Assembly (NCBI GenBank): GCA_902761825.1
Contig: CACWLY010000073.1
Span: 1-35,693 of the forward strand
Source of the DNA: an uncultured Eubacteriales bacterium
GTDB taxonomy: Bacteria > Bacillota > Clostridia > Christensenellales > Aristaeellaceae
Direction: 5' to 3'
Length of the DNA: 35,693 nucleotides
Position numbers and translations under genes: made by a program. The notes under the pieces were generated by a model, which was given only the letters and a program-made list of their open reading frames with translations, was not told the DNA's origin and did not search any database. The first letter of the stretch is position 1. The number at the start of each line of letters is the position of its first letter. Positions 25,101 to 33,325 of the stretch are shown here, piece by piece.

Positions 25101-25709
25101 TGGGTGCAGGATCTGAAAGAGCGTCCGGACAGCGGCATCGACGAGGACGGAAAGACCGTGCTGATGGGCGGCATCCTGGCCGAAGTGCATTCGAAGGCGA
25201 CCAAAAAGGGGAGCCTGATGGGCTTTGCCACGCTGGAAGACCTGACCGGGCAGATCGAATGCCTGCTGTTCCCCAAAATATACGAGCGGTATCACAGCCT
25301 GCTGCAGCAGGACAGCCCGGTGCTTCTGACCGGTCACCTCAGCGTGCGGGAAGAGGAGGACACGAAGCTGCTGGTGGACGTTGTGGAACCGCTGTTGCCG
25401 CAGTCCGCCGCCAGACGGCAGGAGAAAAAAGAAGAAAAGCTCTCCGACGTGGAGTTTGCCAGACAAAGCCCCGTCAAGCTCTACCTGCGCATGAAGCGGG
25501 CGCAGATGGATCAGATCAGAGAGCTGCTGCGGAAACGGCCCGGGGACATCCCGGTATACATGAACCTGCCCGACGAGGGCGTGACGCTGCTCGCGCCACG
25601 GGACTGGTGGTGCGGCGACGTCGTAAAAACGGCGGAAGAACTGTCCTCCGCGCTGTCCCCCGAGGACATCCGCGCGGTGGACAGGCGTGAAAGGCGGACG
25701 GCGGAATGA
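22182..25709 (+). CDS. dnaE: DNA polymerase III alpha subunit (DnaE type)
   Basis: The 1175-aa protein starts with the PHP domain (AFAHLHLHTEYSLLDGACR), followed by the C-family polymerase palm with catalytic carboxylates in PDIDMDF (near residue 392) and LLKMDFLGLRTL (near 543). The thumb and fingers follow, then a tandem helix-hairpin-helix region, and a C-terminal OB fold (about 970-1060). This is the DnaE1/DnaE3-like order rather than PolC, which has its exonuclease inserted in the chain. It copies DNA at the replication fork. Two ATGs lie 6 nt apart; the second (22182) has GGGAGG at 7 nt and is preferred. The end overlaps the next gene by 4 nt (ATGA). Confidence 0.95.
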   Translation: MAFAHLHLHTEYSLLDGACRIKELPGRLKALGMDACAITDHGVLYGVIDFYQACKAEGIHPVIGCEVYICSNMNEKVYARREYSHMILLCENETGYKNLMYLDSEAFTRGFYYKPRIDYELLKQHHEGLICMTACLSGDFNKMLLDGRVAEAEKYAREMEALFGKGNFFLEIQDHGIEEEKRIIPRIIDMSERTGIPLVATNDCHFLAREDAEAQDILLCIQTGKTVDEPDRMRMGSDQLYVKSEEEMLSLFPGHEDAVYRTEEIAKRCRVDFDFKTVHLPHFPVPEGETSETLLRRLVKEGLAERYPADDKVARERMEYELGVITQMGYVDYFLIVWDFVKFAKDNGIMVGPGRGSGAASIVAYCLNITQLDPIRYNLTFERFLNPERVSMPDIDMDFCYERRQEVINYVARKYGQDHVCQIITFGTMAARGVIRDVGRVLGYSYGETDQIAKLVPTDLGMTLEKALKLSTELREKAESDPRVRKLIELSLKLEGMPRHASTHAAGVLITGEPAVNFVPLQTNDDVITTQFPMGIIEKLGLLKMDFLGLRTLTVIRDTLDLMRSQGVQMKPEEIPLHDPAIYAMISRGDTDGVFQLEGGGMRTFLSNMQPANFEDIIAAISLYRPGPMESIPRYIAGKRDPGSVHYETPELRPILDVTYGCMVYQEQVMQIVRDLAGYSYGRSDLVRRAMAKKKHDVMAKERKNFVYGSPEENVPGAVNRGVKAEVAEHIFDEMTAFASYAFNKAHAACYAVVAVQTAWLKYYYPSEFMAAMMNSVVGNATKVAGYIQYCRDRGIPVLPPSVNKSDRQFTVETDETGKKCVRMGMSGVKNVGNAAVDAIVRERSASGPYKDVFDFCRRIDSEQVNKRCVESLIMAGCFDGMGATRLQCSRVFQQAMEANANKRKTNVAGQISLFDIGQPTAELINADVYPDVGEYPHRQLLDMEKEMTGVYVSGHPLDEYRGELEKLSVSTAWVQDLKERPDSGIDEDGKTVLMGGILAEVHSKATKKGSLMGFATLEDLTGQIECLLFPKIYERYHSLLQQDSPVLLTGHLSVREEEDTKLLVDVVEPLLPQSAARRQEKKEEKLSDVEFARQSPVKLYLRMKRAQMDQIRELLRKRPGDIPVYMNLPDEGVTLLAPRDWWCGDVVKTAEELSSALSPEDIRAVDRRERRTAE

Positions 25710-26553
25710 GGATACAGGATCTGGGCCAGAAGGTGGACGTCAAGCGTTCAGCCGTCTATTCCATCGTGATCAACGCCGTGCAAATCGCCGCCGTATGGGC
25801 GCTGGCCGTCATGCTGATGGTGAATAACACCCACGATATCCAGGATATCGTCACGCTGGTCGTCGCGGCGCTGGTATCCCTGGGCGCGGCGCTGGATATC
25901 CGCGAAGCCGTCGCCGCCCGCCGCAAGAGCGAGGAAGCCGACGCGCTGGGCGACATGGTTGGCCAGATGGACGAGCTCAACCGCGCGCTGCGCGCCCAGC
26001 GCCACGATTTTCTCAACCACCTGCAGGTGGTTTACTCCCTGATCGAAATGGAGGAGTATCAGGAAGCCGGAGACTATATCGAAAAGATATACGGCGACAT
26101 GCAGAGCGTATCGAAGGCCATGCGCACGGACAGCCCGGCCATCAACGCTTTGCTCCGGGCCAAGCTGGCCGAATGCGAGGCCGTCGGCATCCTGACGGAG
26201 CTCGACACCGCGGGCAGCTGGAAGGAGCTGAGCATTCCCACCTGGGAGTTCTGCCGCATCCTGAGCAACCTGATCGACAACGCGATGGACGCCCTGGAGG
26301 GCATACGCACGGCTTCGCCTTCTCGGTGGCCAACAACGGCCCGGTCATCCCGCCGGAAAACATCCGCCGCATTTTCGAGCCCGGCGTATCCAGCCACGGC
26401 GAAGGCCGGGGCATGGGCCTGTACATCGTAAAAAGCACGCTGGAAAAATACGGCGGCGAAATACACGTGACCAGCGAGGAAGGCCGCACCATTTTTTCGG
26501 GGCTGATGCCCCACAGGAAGGAGCGCAATGGCAAAGAAACGCAAAATTCTTGA
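25706..26553 (+). pseudogene. Spo0B-type sensor histidine kinase, frameshifted
   Basis: Two hydrophobic segments (about 18-40 and 48-65) are followed by the Spo0B-like helical phosphotransfer motif RHDFLNHLQVVYSLIEMEE (His100) and the kinase N box NLIDNAMDALEG. The frame then breaks at about 26300-26310. The rest of the ATPase domain (FSVANNGPVIPPENIRRIF, GEGRGMGLYIVKS) continues in another frame up to 26553. Relatives have roughly 20-25 residues between the N box and VANNG; here about 7 remain, so a deletion of some 50 bp, not a multiple of three, is likely. The first frame alone would give a 241-aa product without an ATP lid. It overlaps dnaE (ATGA) and tlyA. It could also be an assembly error. 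Confidence 0.75.
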
Positions 26554-27352
26554 CCTGCTGCTCGAAAACGGGCTTTTTGCCGAAGAAAAGGAAGCCCGCG
26601 CCGCGATCCTTGCGGGCGAAGTGTACGCCGCGGGCCAGCGCGTTGCCGGCGCGGGACAATTGGTCGCCCCGGACGCTCCGCTGCGCGTGAAAGGGCGGGA
26701 ATTGCCCTATATCTCCAAGGGCGGGCTCAAGCTGGAAGGCGCGCTGCACGATTTCGGCATCGACGTGACCGGCCGCGTGTGCATCGACGCCGGGGCCAGC
26801 ACGGGCGGCTTCACCCACTGCCTCGTCAAAAGCGGCGCGGCGACGGTTTACGCCGTGGACGTGGGCTACGGCCAGCTGATGGGGTCGCTCCGGCAGGACC
26901 GGCATGTGGTCAACCTGGAAAGGACCAACATTTCCGACGAAAAGCTGCTCGCGCTCGATCCGCGTCCCGATCTGGGCACGGTGGATCTGAGCTATCTGTC
27001 GCTGCGGAAGGGCATTCCGGCCTTCGCGGACGTGCTGCACCGCGCGGGCGATCTGATCTGCCTGGTCAAACCGCTTTTTGAAACGGAGGACATGGAAGCC
27101 CGGCGGACCGGCGCGCTGCCCGACGGCGCGTACGGAGCGATCCTCACCGATCTGATCCGGGACGTCAACGCGCTGCCCTACGCGCGTGCGGCGGCGGTGA
27201 CCCATTCGCCGGTGACGGGCAACGCGGGCACGCGGGAATTTTTCCTGCACGTCGTCCTGTCCGATTCGCCGGGGGAGGCCCCCGATCTCACGCGCGATAT
27301 CGACGCCGCCGTGCGCCGGGCGCTAGCGCTGCAAGAATACGAAAAGAAGTAG
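26528..27352 (+). CDS. tlyA: TlyA-family rRNA 2'-O-methyltransferase
   Basis: The 274-aa protein has an N-terminal S4 RNA-binding domain (about 1-62, KKRKILDLLLENGLFAEEKEARAAI shown in part: LLLENGLFAEEKEA) and an FtsJ/RrmJ-type methyltransferase domain with SAM motif CIDAGASTGGFTHCL (about 88) and AVDVGYGQL. TlyA enzymes methylate cytidines in 16S and 23S rRNA; the old name hemolysin is misleading. In Clostridia it usually stands near dnaE-type or recN genes. AGGAGC lies 5 nt before the ATG, inside the tail of the broken kinase. Confidence 0.9.
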   Translation: MAKKRKILDLLLENGLFAEEKEARAAILAGEVYAAGQRVAGAGQLVAPDAPLRVKGRELPYISKGGLKLEGALHDFGIDVTGRVCIDAGASTGGFTHCLVKSGAATVYAVDVGYGQLMGSLRQDRHVVNLERTNISDEKLLALDPRPDLGTVDLSYLSLRKGIPAFADVLHRAGDLICLVKPLFETEDMEARRTGALPDGAYGAILTDLIRDVNALPYARAAAVTHSPVTGNAGTREFFLHVVLSDSPGEAPDLTRDIDAAVRRALALQEYEKK

Positions 27353-27359
27353 AGGGATT

Positions 27360-28790
27360 ATGTTCAAGCTGGATGAAAACATGCTCCGCTTCGGCGCGAT
27401 GCCGCTGGATCACCTGTTCATTCAGGAATACCTGCCGGGCGCCAAAGGGGACTATGTCAAGGTGTATATTTACGGCCTGTTCCTGAGCCAGCATCCGCAG
27501 CCCGATATGGGGCTGGAGGAAATGGCCCGCGAGCTTGGCATGGACGTTTCCGGGGTCGAAGCCGCCCTGCGGTACTGGGAACGGCGCAGGCTGGTAAGCC
27601 GTCTGAGCGACAATCCGCCGGAGTATCTCTTCCGCGGCGCGGCGCAGGCCGCGCTGTCGGGCGACGCGGGCATGGAGGCCGACAGCGCCTATGTTGCCTT
27701 CTCCGAGGACGTATACGCTCTGTTCGGCGACCGGCGCAAGGTGCGGCCTTCCGATATTTCCCTGTGCTGGGAATGGGTGCAGGATATGGGGCTGTCCCAG
27801 GAAACGGTGCTGATGCTTCTGTCCCATATGATCGCCACCCGCGGCGTGCAGTTCACCTTCAAGGCCGCCCAGGCGGAAGCCGTGCGCATGAGCGAGGAAA
27901 ACGTGCGCACAGCCGAGGACGCTGAAACCTACTTTTCCCACAGCCGCGCCCTGCAGGAAAACGCGAAAGCCGTGCTGCGCCAGCTGGGCAAGCGCCGCGC
28001 CCCGAGCCAGAACGAACTCGATCTGTACCGCAAGTGGGCCGAGGAATGGGGATACACCCAGGAGGCTGTCATCGAAGCCTGCGGGGAAACCACAAAGGGC
28101 GAGCCCACCTTCGCGTACCTCGACGGCATACTCAAGGGCATCCGCGAACGCGCCGAAGCCGACGCCGCCCTGACCGGCAGCGGCCTGCGCCGCCAGCTCG
28201 CCACCGAAAAGGACGAAAACAAGGCTGTGCGGAGCTTCGCCCATTCGCTGGGCTTCCGCACGGCGACGTCCATGATCCGCAAGGTCTACGCGCGGTTGTG
28301 CGGCAAATACGATCCCCGGATCGTACAGCTTGCCGCCGACGAAACCTACCGCGCGGGCGGCGACCTGGAAAAGACCGAGCTCACGCTGGAACGGCTGCGC
28401 AGCCAGGGGATCACCACGCCCGAAGCCGCGCAGGCGTATTTCGACGAAGCGCACCGGCTGAACGCCGCCCTGTCCCCCATTCTGGAAGCCTGCGGCCAGC
28501 GCGGCATGATCACCGTGGGCGACCGCGCGCTGTACCGCAAATGGAAGGAAGCGGGCTTCAGCGACGAAATGCTGCTGATCGCCGCCCGCCAGGCCCGCAG
28601 CGCCGCAAAAAAAATGCCCTATATAGACAATATCCTGTCTGTCTGGAAGAAGGAAGGCATCGCCACCCCCGAGCAGGCCGCCGCCCGGAAAGCGCCGGCC
28701 GATGAAGGCGGGAAGAGAGTCAGCGGGCAGCAGTACGACCAGCGCAGGTATACCGAAACCGAGCTTGAAAAGCGCACCGACGAACTGTAA
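27360..28790 (+). CDS. DnaD/DnaB-domain replication initiation protein
   Basis: A 476-aa protein with an N-terminal winged-helix part (about 1-95, DMGLEEMARELGMDVSGVEAAL shown in part: LEEMARELGMDVSGVE) and two DnaB_2/DDBH2-type helical repeats. The first (about 200-260) ends YLDGILKGIRE and the second (about 365-430) ends YIDNILSVWKKEGI, which carries the family's YxxxIxxxW motif; the first lacks the Trp. Such proteins bridge DnaA or PriA and the helicase loader at origins and stalled forks. It lies 7 nt after tlyA and 17 nt before the DnaI/DnaC-type loader, its expected partner. GAGGGATT precedes the ATG only closely. Confidence 0.88.
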   Translation: MFKLDENMLRFGAMPLDHLFIQEYLPGAKGDYVKVYIYGLFLSQHPQPDMGLEEMARELGMDVSGVEAALRYWERRRLVSRLSDNPPEYLFRGAAQAALSGDAGMEADSAYVAFSEDVYALFGDRRKVRPSDISLCWEWVQDMGLSQETVLMLLSHMIATRGVQFTFKAAQAEAVRMSEENVRTAEDAETYFSHSRALQENAKAVLRQLGKRRAPSQNELDLYRKWAEEWGYTQEAVIEACGETTKGEPTFAYLDGILKGIRERAEADAALTGSGLRRQLATEKDENKAVRSFAHSLGFRTATSMIRKVYARLCGKYDPRIVQLAADETYRAGGDLEKTELTLERLRSQGITTPEAAQAYFDEAHRLNAALSPILEACGQRGMITVGDRALYRKWKEAGFSDEMLLIAARQARSAAKKMPYIDNILSVWKKEGIATPEQAAARKAPADEGGKRVSGQQYDQRRYTETELEKRTDEL

Positions 28791-28807
28791 AAAGGAACGG
28801 ATCAATT

Positions 28808-29767
28808 ATGAACAATCAGGTTTTTCAGCAGGTCCTGAACGCCCTCGCCGAACGCCGCCGTCAGAACGAAAAGGAGGAGGCGCGGCGGCGGGACGAAGCC
28901 GTCGCCCGCTGCCCCGAGATCGGGGAAATCATGGAGGCCCGCCGGAACGCCGTCATGGCGAGCGTATACAGCGCCTTTTCCGCCCCTGCGGAGGAAAACC
29001 TCGCCGGAAAAGTGGAGGAATGGAACGGCCGCATCCGGCAGCTTCTTTGCCGGAACGGCTTTGCCGCGGATTATCTGGACCCCGTTTTCACCTGTCCGTT
29101 GTGCGGGGATACCGGCTATACCGGCAGCGGAAAAAAGGAGCTTTGCTCCTGCGCCAGGGGGCTGTACGCAAGCCTAATGGACAAAGAAAGCAGCTTTGAG
29201 GACGAGCAGACCTTTGAGCGCTTCGACCTTTCCCGCTTTCCCGACGACAAGCCCGTGGACAGAAAGGGGCGCACGCAGCGCGGGCAAATGGCCGTGTTCC
29301 GGGATTACTGCCGGTCCTTCGCGGACGCCCTGCCGCATCCGGCCAAAAAGACGCTGCTGTTTTACGGCGGCAGCGGCCTTGGAAAAACGTACCTGCTTCG
29401 CTGCATCCACGCCCGGGCGCAGGAACGCGATATCCCGGCCCTGTGCATCACGGCCAACCAGCTGATCCGCACGGCGCGCAAATCGGTCTTTTCCCGCGAG
29501 CAGGAGGACATGGACGCGCTGTATGAAACCGACCTGCTGCTGATCGACGACCTGGGCACCGAGCCCATGATCGAGGGCGTTACGGTGGAAGAACTGTTCA
29601 ACATCCTGAACGAACGGCAGAACGCCGGGCTCTGCACGGTGATTTCCACCAACCTGACGCTCGAAAACCTGCAGGTCCGATACAACGAGCGGTTCATTTC
29701 CCGTCTGCTCAACCGGCAGACCTGCCAGAGCCTGCATTTTGACGGGATCGATATTCGTCAGTTGTAA
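28808..29767 (+). CDS. DnaI/DnaC-type replicative helicase loader
   Basis: The 319-aa AAA+ ATPase has an N-terminal zinc-binding patch (CPLCGDTGYTG...CSC, residues about 96-115) like DnaI of Firmicutes, then Walker A GGSGLGKT (about 187), Walker B LLLIDDLG, sensor 1 VISTN and the arginine finger in ERFISRLL. It loads the replicative helicase onto DNA in concert with the DnaD-type protein encoded just upstream. AAAGGA lies before the ATG. The gene closes the dnaE-to-loader run; no hairpin terminator is visible after it. Confidence 0.9.
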   Translation: MNNQVFQQVLNALAERRRQNEKEEARRRDEAVARCPEIGEIMEARRNAVMASVYSAFSAPAEENLAGKVEEWNGRIRQLLCRNGFAADYLDPVFTCPLCGDTGYTGSGKKELCSCARGLYASLMDKESSFEDEQTFERFDLSRFPDDKPVDRKGRTQRGQMAVFRDYCRSFADALPHPAKKTLLFYGGSGLGKTYLLRCIHARAQERDIPALCITANQLIRTARKSVFSREQEDMDALYETDLLLIDDLGTEPMIEGVTVEELFNILNERQNAGLCTVISTNLTLENLQVRYNERFISRLLNRQTCQSLHFDGIDIRQL

Positions 29768-29790
29768 AAATCTTCCGATAGCGTTATAAT
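29762..29790 (+). promoter_or_regulatory. Possible promoter of the secD-like/recJ/rel group
   Basis: TTGTAA (29762-29767) and TATAAT (29785-29790) are 17 bp apart directly after the helicase loader. The -35 match is 4 of 6. Confidence 0.5.
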
Positions 29791-29833
29791 AGCAGTTGCC
29801 GTTTTTATACGAGAAAGGAGCTCCTGGTTTTTT

Positions 29834-31126
29834 ATGAAAAACGTCTCCGTGCGCAGGATCATCAGTCTCGCCGTGCTGCTGGCGCTGTGCGCCGCCACGG
29901 TAGCCGGGCTTTATCTTGGCGTCTTTGGCCGTACCGTCGATTATGCCGTAATCCCCACCGAGAGCGGCGAGGAGCGCAAGCCCCTGAACCGTCAGGTGGC
30001 CTTTATTCCCAACACGATCAACGAGAACTGGCGCGAAGCCATCCGTCCCGACGCGAAGCTGGGCGGCGGCTACAGCTATACCCTGACCCTCGACGGGTCG
30101 GACGCCGATCTCAAAGCCGCCGCCAAAGTGCTGGAAGCGCGCGCGGCCGCCGCTGCCGGCAGCGCCAGCGCCAAGGTTTCCGACGGCGCGGTGACCGTGA
30201 CCGTCGCGCAGGACAGCTACAACGCCACGCTGGCCGCCATGCTTTCCCCCGTCGGCGCTTATGATTTCGTGCTTTACAACGCCAGCGACAATACCACCGG
30301 CGATCCGGTGCTGACCAGCGAGCACGTGAAGCAGGCGTACTATTATACCAGCAATAACGCCGTACAGATTCAGGTGGTGTTCAACGGCAAGGGCGTCGCC
30401 GCGTACAACGAGCTGCGCGCGTCCTCCGGCAGCTCCGCCCTGTATCTGCGCCTGGACGGGCAGCCTGTCGCCTCGGCGTATCTTTCCGCGCTGAGCGACG
30501 GCATGCTGGCCTTTACCGCCAATGAATCCTCCACGGCGATCCTGGCCGTCAGCTGCATGCGCTCCGGCGCGCTGCCCAGCCTCGCCGCCCTGCAAAGCAG
30601 CCAGACGGTAACGGGCGGCGGCGCCGTCGACGCCGTCATCATCGTCTGCGCCCTGCTGATGCTGCTGACCGCCGCGTACCTGCTGCTCAAAGGCCGCGTC
30701 AGCGGACTGGCCGGCGTATGGGCGATCCTCGCCTGGACCGTGCTGTTCGGCCTGCTTTCCTCGCTGATCGCCGTGAACGCCTCCTGGATCATGTCCGCGC
30801 TCTCCATGGCCGTCCTCGTGCTGTGCGTCGCCGCTTTCCTGTACGGCCTTATTTCGCTGTACGGCGATATGGGCAAACAGATCAGGAACGGACGCGGCGC
30901 GCACGCCGCCTGCGCCGACGCTTCCCGCAGGCAGCTGAAGCCGCAGGCGATCCTTTACGGCGCGCTGCTGGCCGTCGGCGTGCTGCTGATGATCATTTTC
31001 CGCAACGGCACGTACGGCGTGCTGGGCCGCATCGTGGCCGTCGCCGCCCTGACCGCTTTCATCATGGTGGCGCTGTTCCCGCGCGTGGTACTGGGCTGCT
31101 GGGCCGCCGTGACCGGCAAAAAGTAA
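29834..31126 (+). CDS. Divergent SecD-like membrane protein
   Basis: The 430-aa protein follows the SecD plan: one membrane segment at about 10-30, a large outside domain (about 35-255) with SecD-P1-like pieces (LTLDGSDADLKAAAKVLEARA, shown in part: DADLKAAAKVLEARA), then five hydrophobic segments from about 262 to 425. The position corresponding to the DANV-x-IFERIREELRNG helix of SecD reads VLCVAAFLYGLISLYGDM and then GKQIRNG, so the conserved Asp needed for proton-driven function is absent. No secF follows. secD/secF precede recJ and rel in many Firmicutes, which supports the assignment. GGAG lies 13 nt before the ATG inside a GGAGCTCC palindrome, an unusually long spacing. It may have lost or changed its role in protein export. 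Confidence 0.7.
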   Translation: MKNVSVRRIISLAVLLALCAATVAGLYLGVFGRTVDYAVIPTESGEERKPLNRQVAFIPNTINENWREAIRPDAKLGGGYSYTLTLDGSDADLKAAAKVLEARAAAAAGSASAKVSDGAVTVTVAQDSYNATLAAMLSPVGAYDFVLYNASDNTTGDPVLTSEHVKQAYYYTSNNAVQIQVVFNGKGVAAYNELRASSGSSALYLRLDGQPVASAYLSALSDGMLAFTANESSTAILAVSCMRSGALPSLAALQSSQTVTGGGAVDAVIIVCALLMLLTAAYLLLKGRVSGLAGVWAILAWTVLFGLLSSLIAVNASWIMSALSMAVLVLCVAAFLYGLISLYGDMGKQIRNGRGAHAACADASRRQLKPQAILYGALLAVGVLLMIIFRNGTYGVLGRIVAVAALTAFIMVALFPRVVLGCWAAVTGKK

Positions 31127-31142
31127 TACGCCGCCCTTTCGC

Positions 31143-31172
31143 AAAGCGTTCTTCCGCAAGGGAGGACGCTTT
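31143..31172 (+). other. Hairpin between the SecD-like gene and recJ
   Basis: Stem AAAGCGT/ACGCTTT with inner CTTCC/GGGAG pairing and a GCAA loop, followed by TTTGATCTTTTC. It may be a weak terminator or processing site before recJ. Confidence 0.45.
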
Positions 31173-31198
31173 GATCTTTTCAAAACAGAGGATAAAAC

Positions 31199-33325
31199 AT
31201 GCACCGATTGATCTGGCGAGGCAGCGAAGCATCGCTGCCCGGCCTTCCGCCCGTCATTGCATCGCTGCTCCCGGCCCGGGGGATCGACACCCCGGAAAAA
31301 GCCCGGGCCTTCCTGTATCCCGATGAAAAGCAGCTGAACGATCCCATGCGGATGGAAAACATGGACAAGGCCGTATCGATCATCCGGGACGCGATAGCCG
31401 TGGATGAAAGCGTCGTGATTTACGGCGATTACGACTGCGACGGCGTATGCGCTTCGGTGATCCTGCTGGAAGCGCTGCGCGGTCTCGGCGCGCGGGCCGA
31501 AATCTATATTCCGAGCAGACAGGACGAGGGCTATGGCCTCAATTGCGCGGCCGTGGAACGGCTGGCGAAAAAGCACAGGCTGCTGATTACCGTGGACTGC
31601 GGCATCACCTCCGTGGAAGAGGCCGCGCTGGCGCGCTCGCTGGGCATGCGCGTGATCATTACCGACCATCATACGATCCCGGCGCTGCCGCCCGACGCGG
31701 ACGCGCTACTGCATCCGCAGCTGGGAAATTATCCCTGCCCCTTCCTCTGCGGCGCGGGCGTCGCATATAAGCTGAGCTGCGCTCTGACGGGAACGAACAT
31801 CCTTCCCTCCCTGGAGCTGTGCGCGCTGGCGACCATCGCCGATATGGTGCCGCTGCTTTCGGAAAACCGGGCGCTGGCCGCGCTGGGGCTTCGGCGCATG
31901 CAGGTGACCCGGCGTCCCGGCCTGCGCGCGCTGCTCAGCACAGCGGGCATCCGGGGCGGCGAAGCCATCAGCGGCACGCAGGCCGCCTTTCAGCTGGCTC
32001 CGCGCATCAACGCCTGCGGGCGGATGGATACCGCGCGGATCGCCGTGGAGCTGCTCACAGCCTCCGACCAATTGCAGGCCCTCTGGGAAAGCGGCGTGGT
32101 CGGCCTGGTGGCCGGACGGCTGGCCGAACGTTACGGCTATCCCACCGTGGCCCTGAGCCGCGACGGCGATACCTGCGTCGGCAGCGCGCGCAGCGCCTGC
32201 GGCGTCGATCTGTATCTGGCGCTGTCCTCCTGCGGCGATCTGTTTTCCCGTTTCGGCGGGCACAAGCAAGCCGCCGGGCTGACCATGGCGGCCGGGCATA
32301 TCGACAGCTTCCGGAAGCGGCTTTCGGACGCCGTCGCCGGGCAGCTGCAGGGACGGCCGCTGATGCCCGAAACGGCCTATGACGCCGTGCTGCCGCTGAG
32401 CGGGATCACGCTGGAGCTGATCGAGCAGATCGGCCGATTGGAGCCCTTCGGCACGGGCAATCCCGCTCCCGTGTTTTTGCTGAAGGACGTCGACGTGGTT
32501 TCCGCCCGCGCGGTGGGCGCGGAAGGCGCGCATCTGAAGCTGACGCTTTCGCAGGACGGCTCCATTCTGGACGCCATCGCTTTCCGTATGGGCAGCCGCG
32601 CGGGAACGCTGCGCGGCCTGTGCGATCTGGCCGTTACGCCCACGGCCAACGTCTTCGGCGGGCGGACGGCGGCCGAATGCCGCGTAGAAGCGGTAGGCAG
32701 CGCCGAAGCGCGGTTCATAACCGACGAAAAAGCCGAAGCGCGGGCCATTTTGCAGGAATTTGATTCTTTTTGCCGAATTAATAAGTTTTCCGGAGCATAT
32801 GAAACGGCGGATCAGCCGCCCGCTCCGGAAAGCGCCCAGGGCACGCTGTATCTGAGCCGCACGGCCGAAACCGCGGCGCGTATCGCCGCGCTGTTTCCCG
32901 GTCTGGATATCCCGGACGGCACGCGGCGCGATCCCAGAGCGTACAATGGCTTATGGCTGTGCGATGAGCTGCGCTGCCTGGGGCCCTACGACCGGATCGT
33001 GCTGTGCGACGGGCTGCTGGACGTCCGCGAAGCCGAACGCCTGCGCGCGCTGTACCCGCAGGCGAGGATCGTCGCCCTCCCGCGTTCCGCGCCGCTGCTC
33101 CGGCGCCTCGAAGCGCTGCGGTTTTCCGTGGACGAAATGCGCGCGCTCTATGTCGCCCTGCGCGGCGGAAAGCGGCCCGACCGTTCCGACCCGCAGACAG
33201 AAGCCATGCTGCGCGTGCTGCAGAGCATGGAGCTGATCGGCCCGATGAACGAGCTTCTGCCCATGCGCAGAAGCGACCCGCAATGTGATCCTCTTTACCG
33301 ACTGATCCAAGGATGTGAAACCTGA
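31199..33325 (+). CDS. recJ: Single-stranded-DNA-specific exonuclease RecJ
   Basis: The 708-aa protein has the DHH phosphoesterase motifs: YGDYDCDGVCAS (motif I, about residue 77), VDCGIT and ITDHHTIP (motif III, about 155), then the DHHA1 domain with GGHKQAAGLTMAAG (about 357) and an OB-like region. It degrades single-stranded DNA 5' to 3' in recombination and repair. The C-terminal 180 residues are extra to the minimal RecJ core, as often in Firmicutes. GAGGATAAAAC precedes the ATG. The stop overlaps the start of rel (TGATG), so the two are coupled; apt, often between them, is absent. Confidence 0.93.
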   Translation: MHRLIWRGSEASLPGLPPVIASLLPARGIDTPEKARAFLYPDEKQLNDPMRMENMDKAVSIIRDAIAVDESVVIYGDYDCDGVCASVILLEALRGLGARAEIYIPSRQDEGYGLNCAAVERLAKKHRLLITVDCGITSVEEAALARSLGMRVIITDHHTIPALPPDADALLHPQLGNYPCPFLCGAGVAYKLSCALTGTNILPSLELCALATIADMVPLLSENRALAALGLRRMQVTRRPGLRALLSTAGIRGGEAISGTQAAFQLAPRINACGRMDTARIAVELLTASDQLQALWESGVVGLVAGRLAERYGYPTVALSRDGDTCVGSARSACGVDLYLALSSCGDLFSRFGGHKQAAGLTMAAGHIDSFRKRLSDAVAGQLQGRPLMPETAYDAVLPLSGITLELIEQIGRLEPFGTGNPAPVFLLKDVDVVSARAVGAEGAHLKLTLSQDGSILDAIAFRMGSRAGTLRGLCDLAVTPTANVFGGRTAAECRVEAVGSAEARFITDEKAEARAILQEFDSFCRINKFSGAYETADQPPAPESAQGTLYLSRTAETAARIAALFPGLDIPDGTRRDPRAYNGLWLCDELRCLGPYDRIVLCDGLLDVREAERLRALYPQARIVALPRSAPLLRRLEALRFSVDEMRALYVALRGGKRPDRSDPQTEAMLRVLQSMELIGPMNELLPMRRSDPQCDPLYRLIQGCET

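Noticed and set aside
22899..25466. 855-codon minus-strand frame opposite dnaE
   Set aside because: Shadow of dnaE; its translation is His/Val/Ala-rich with no recognisable domain.
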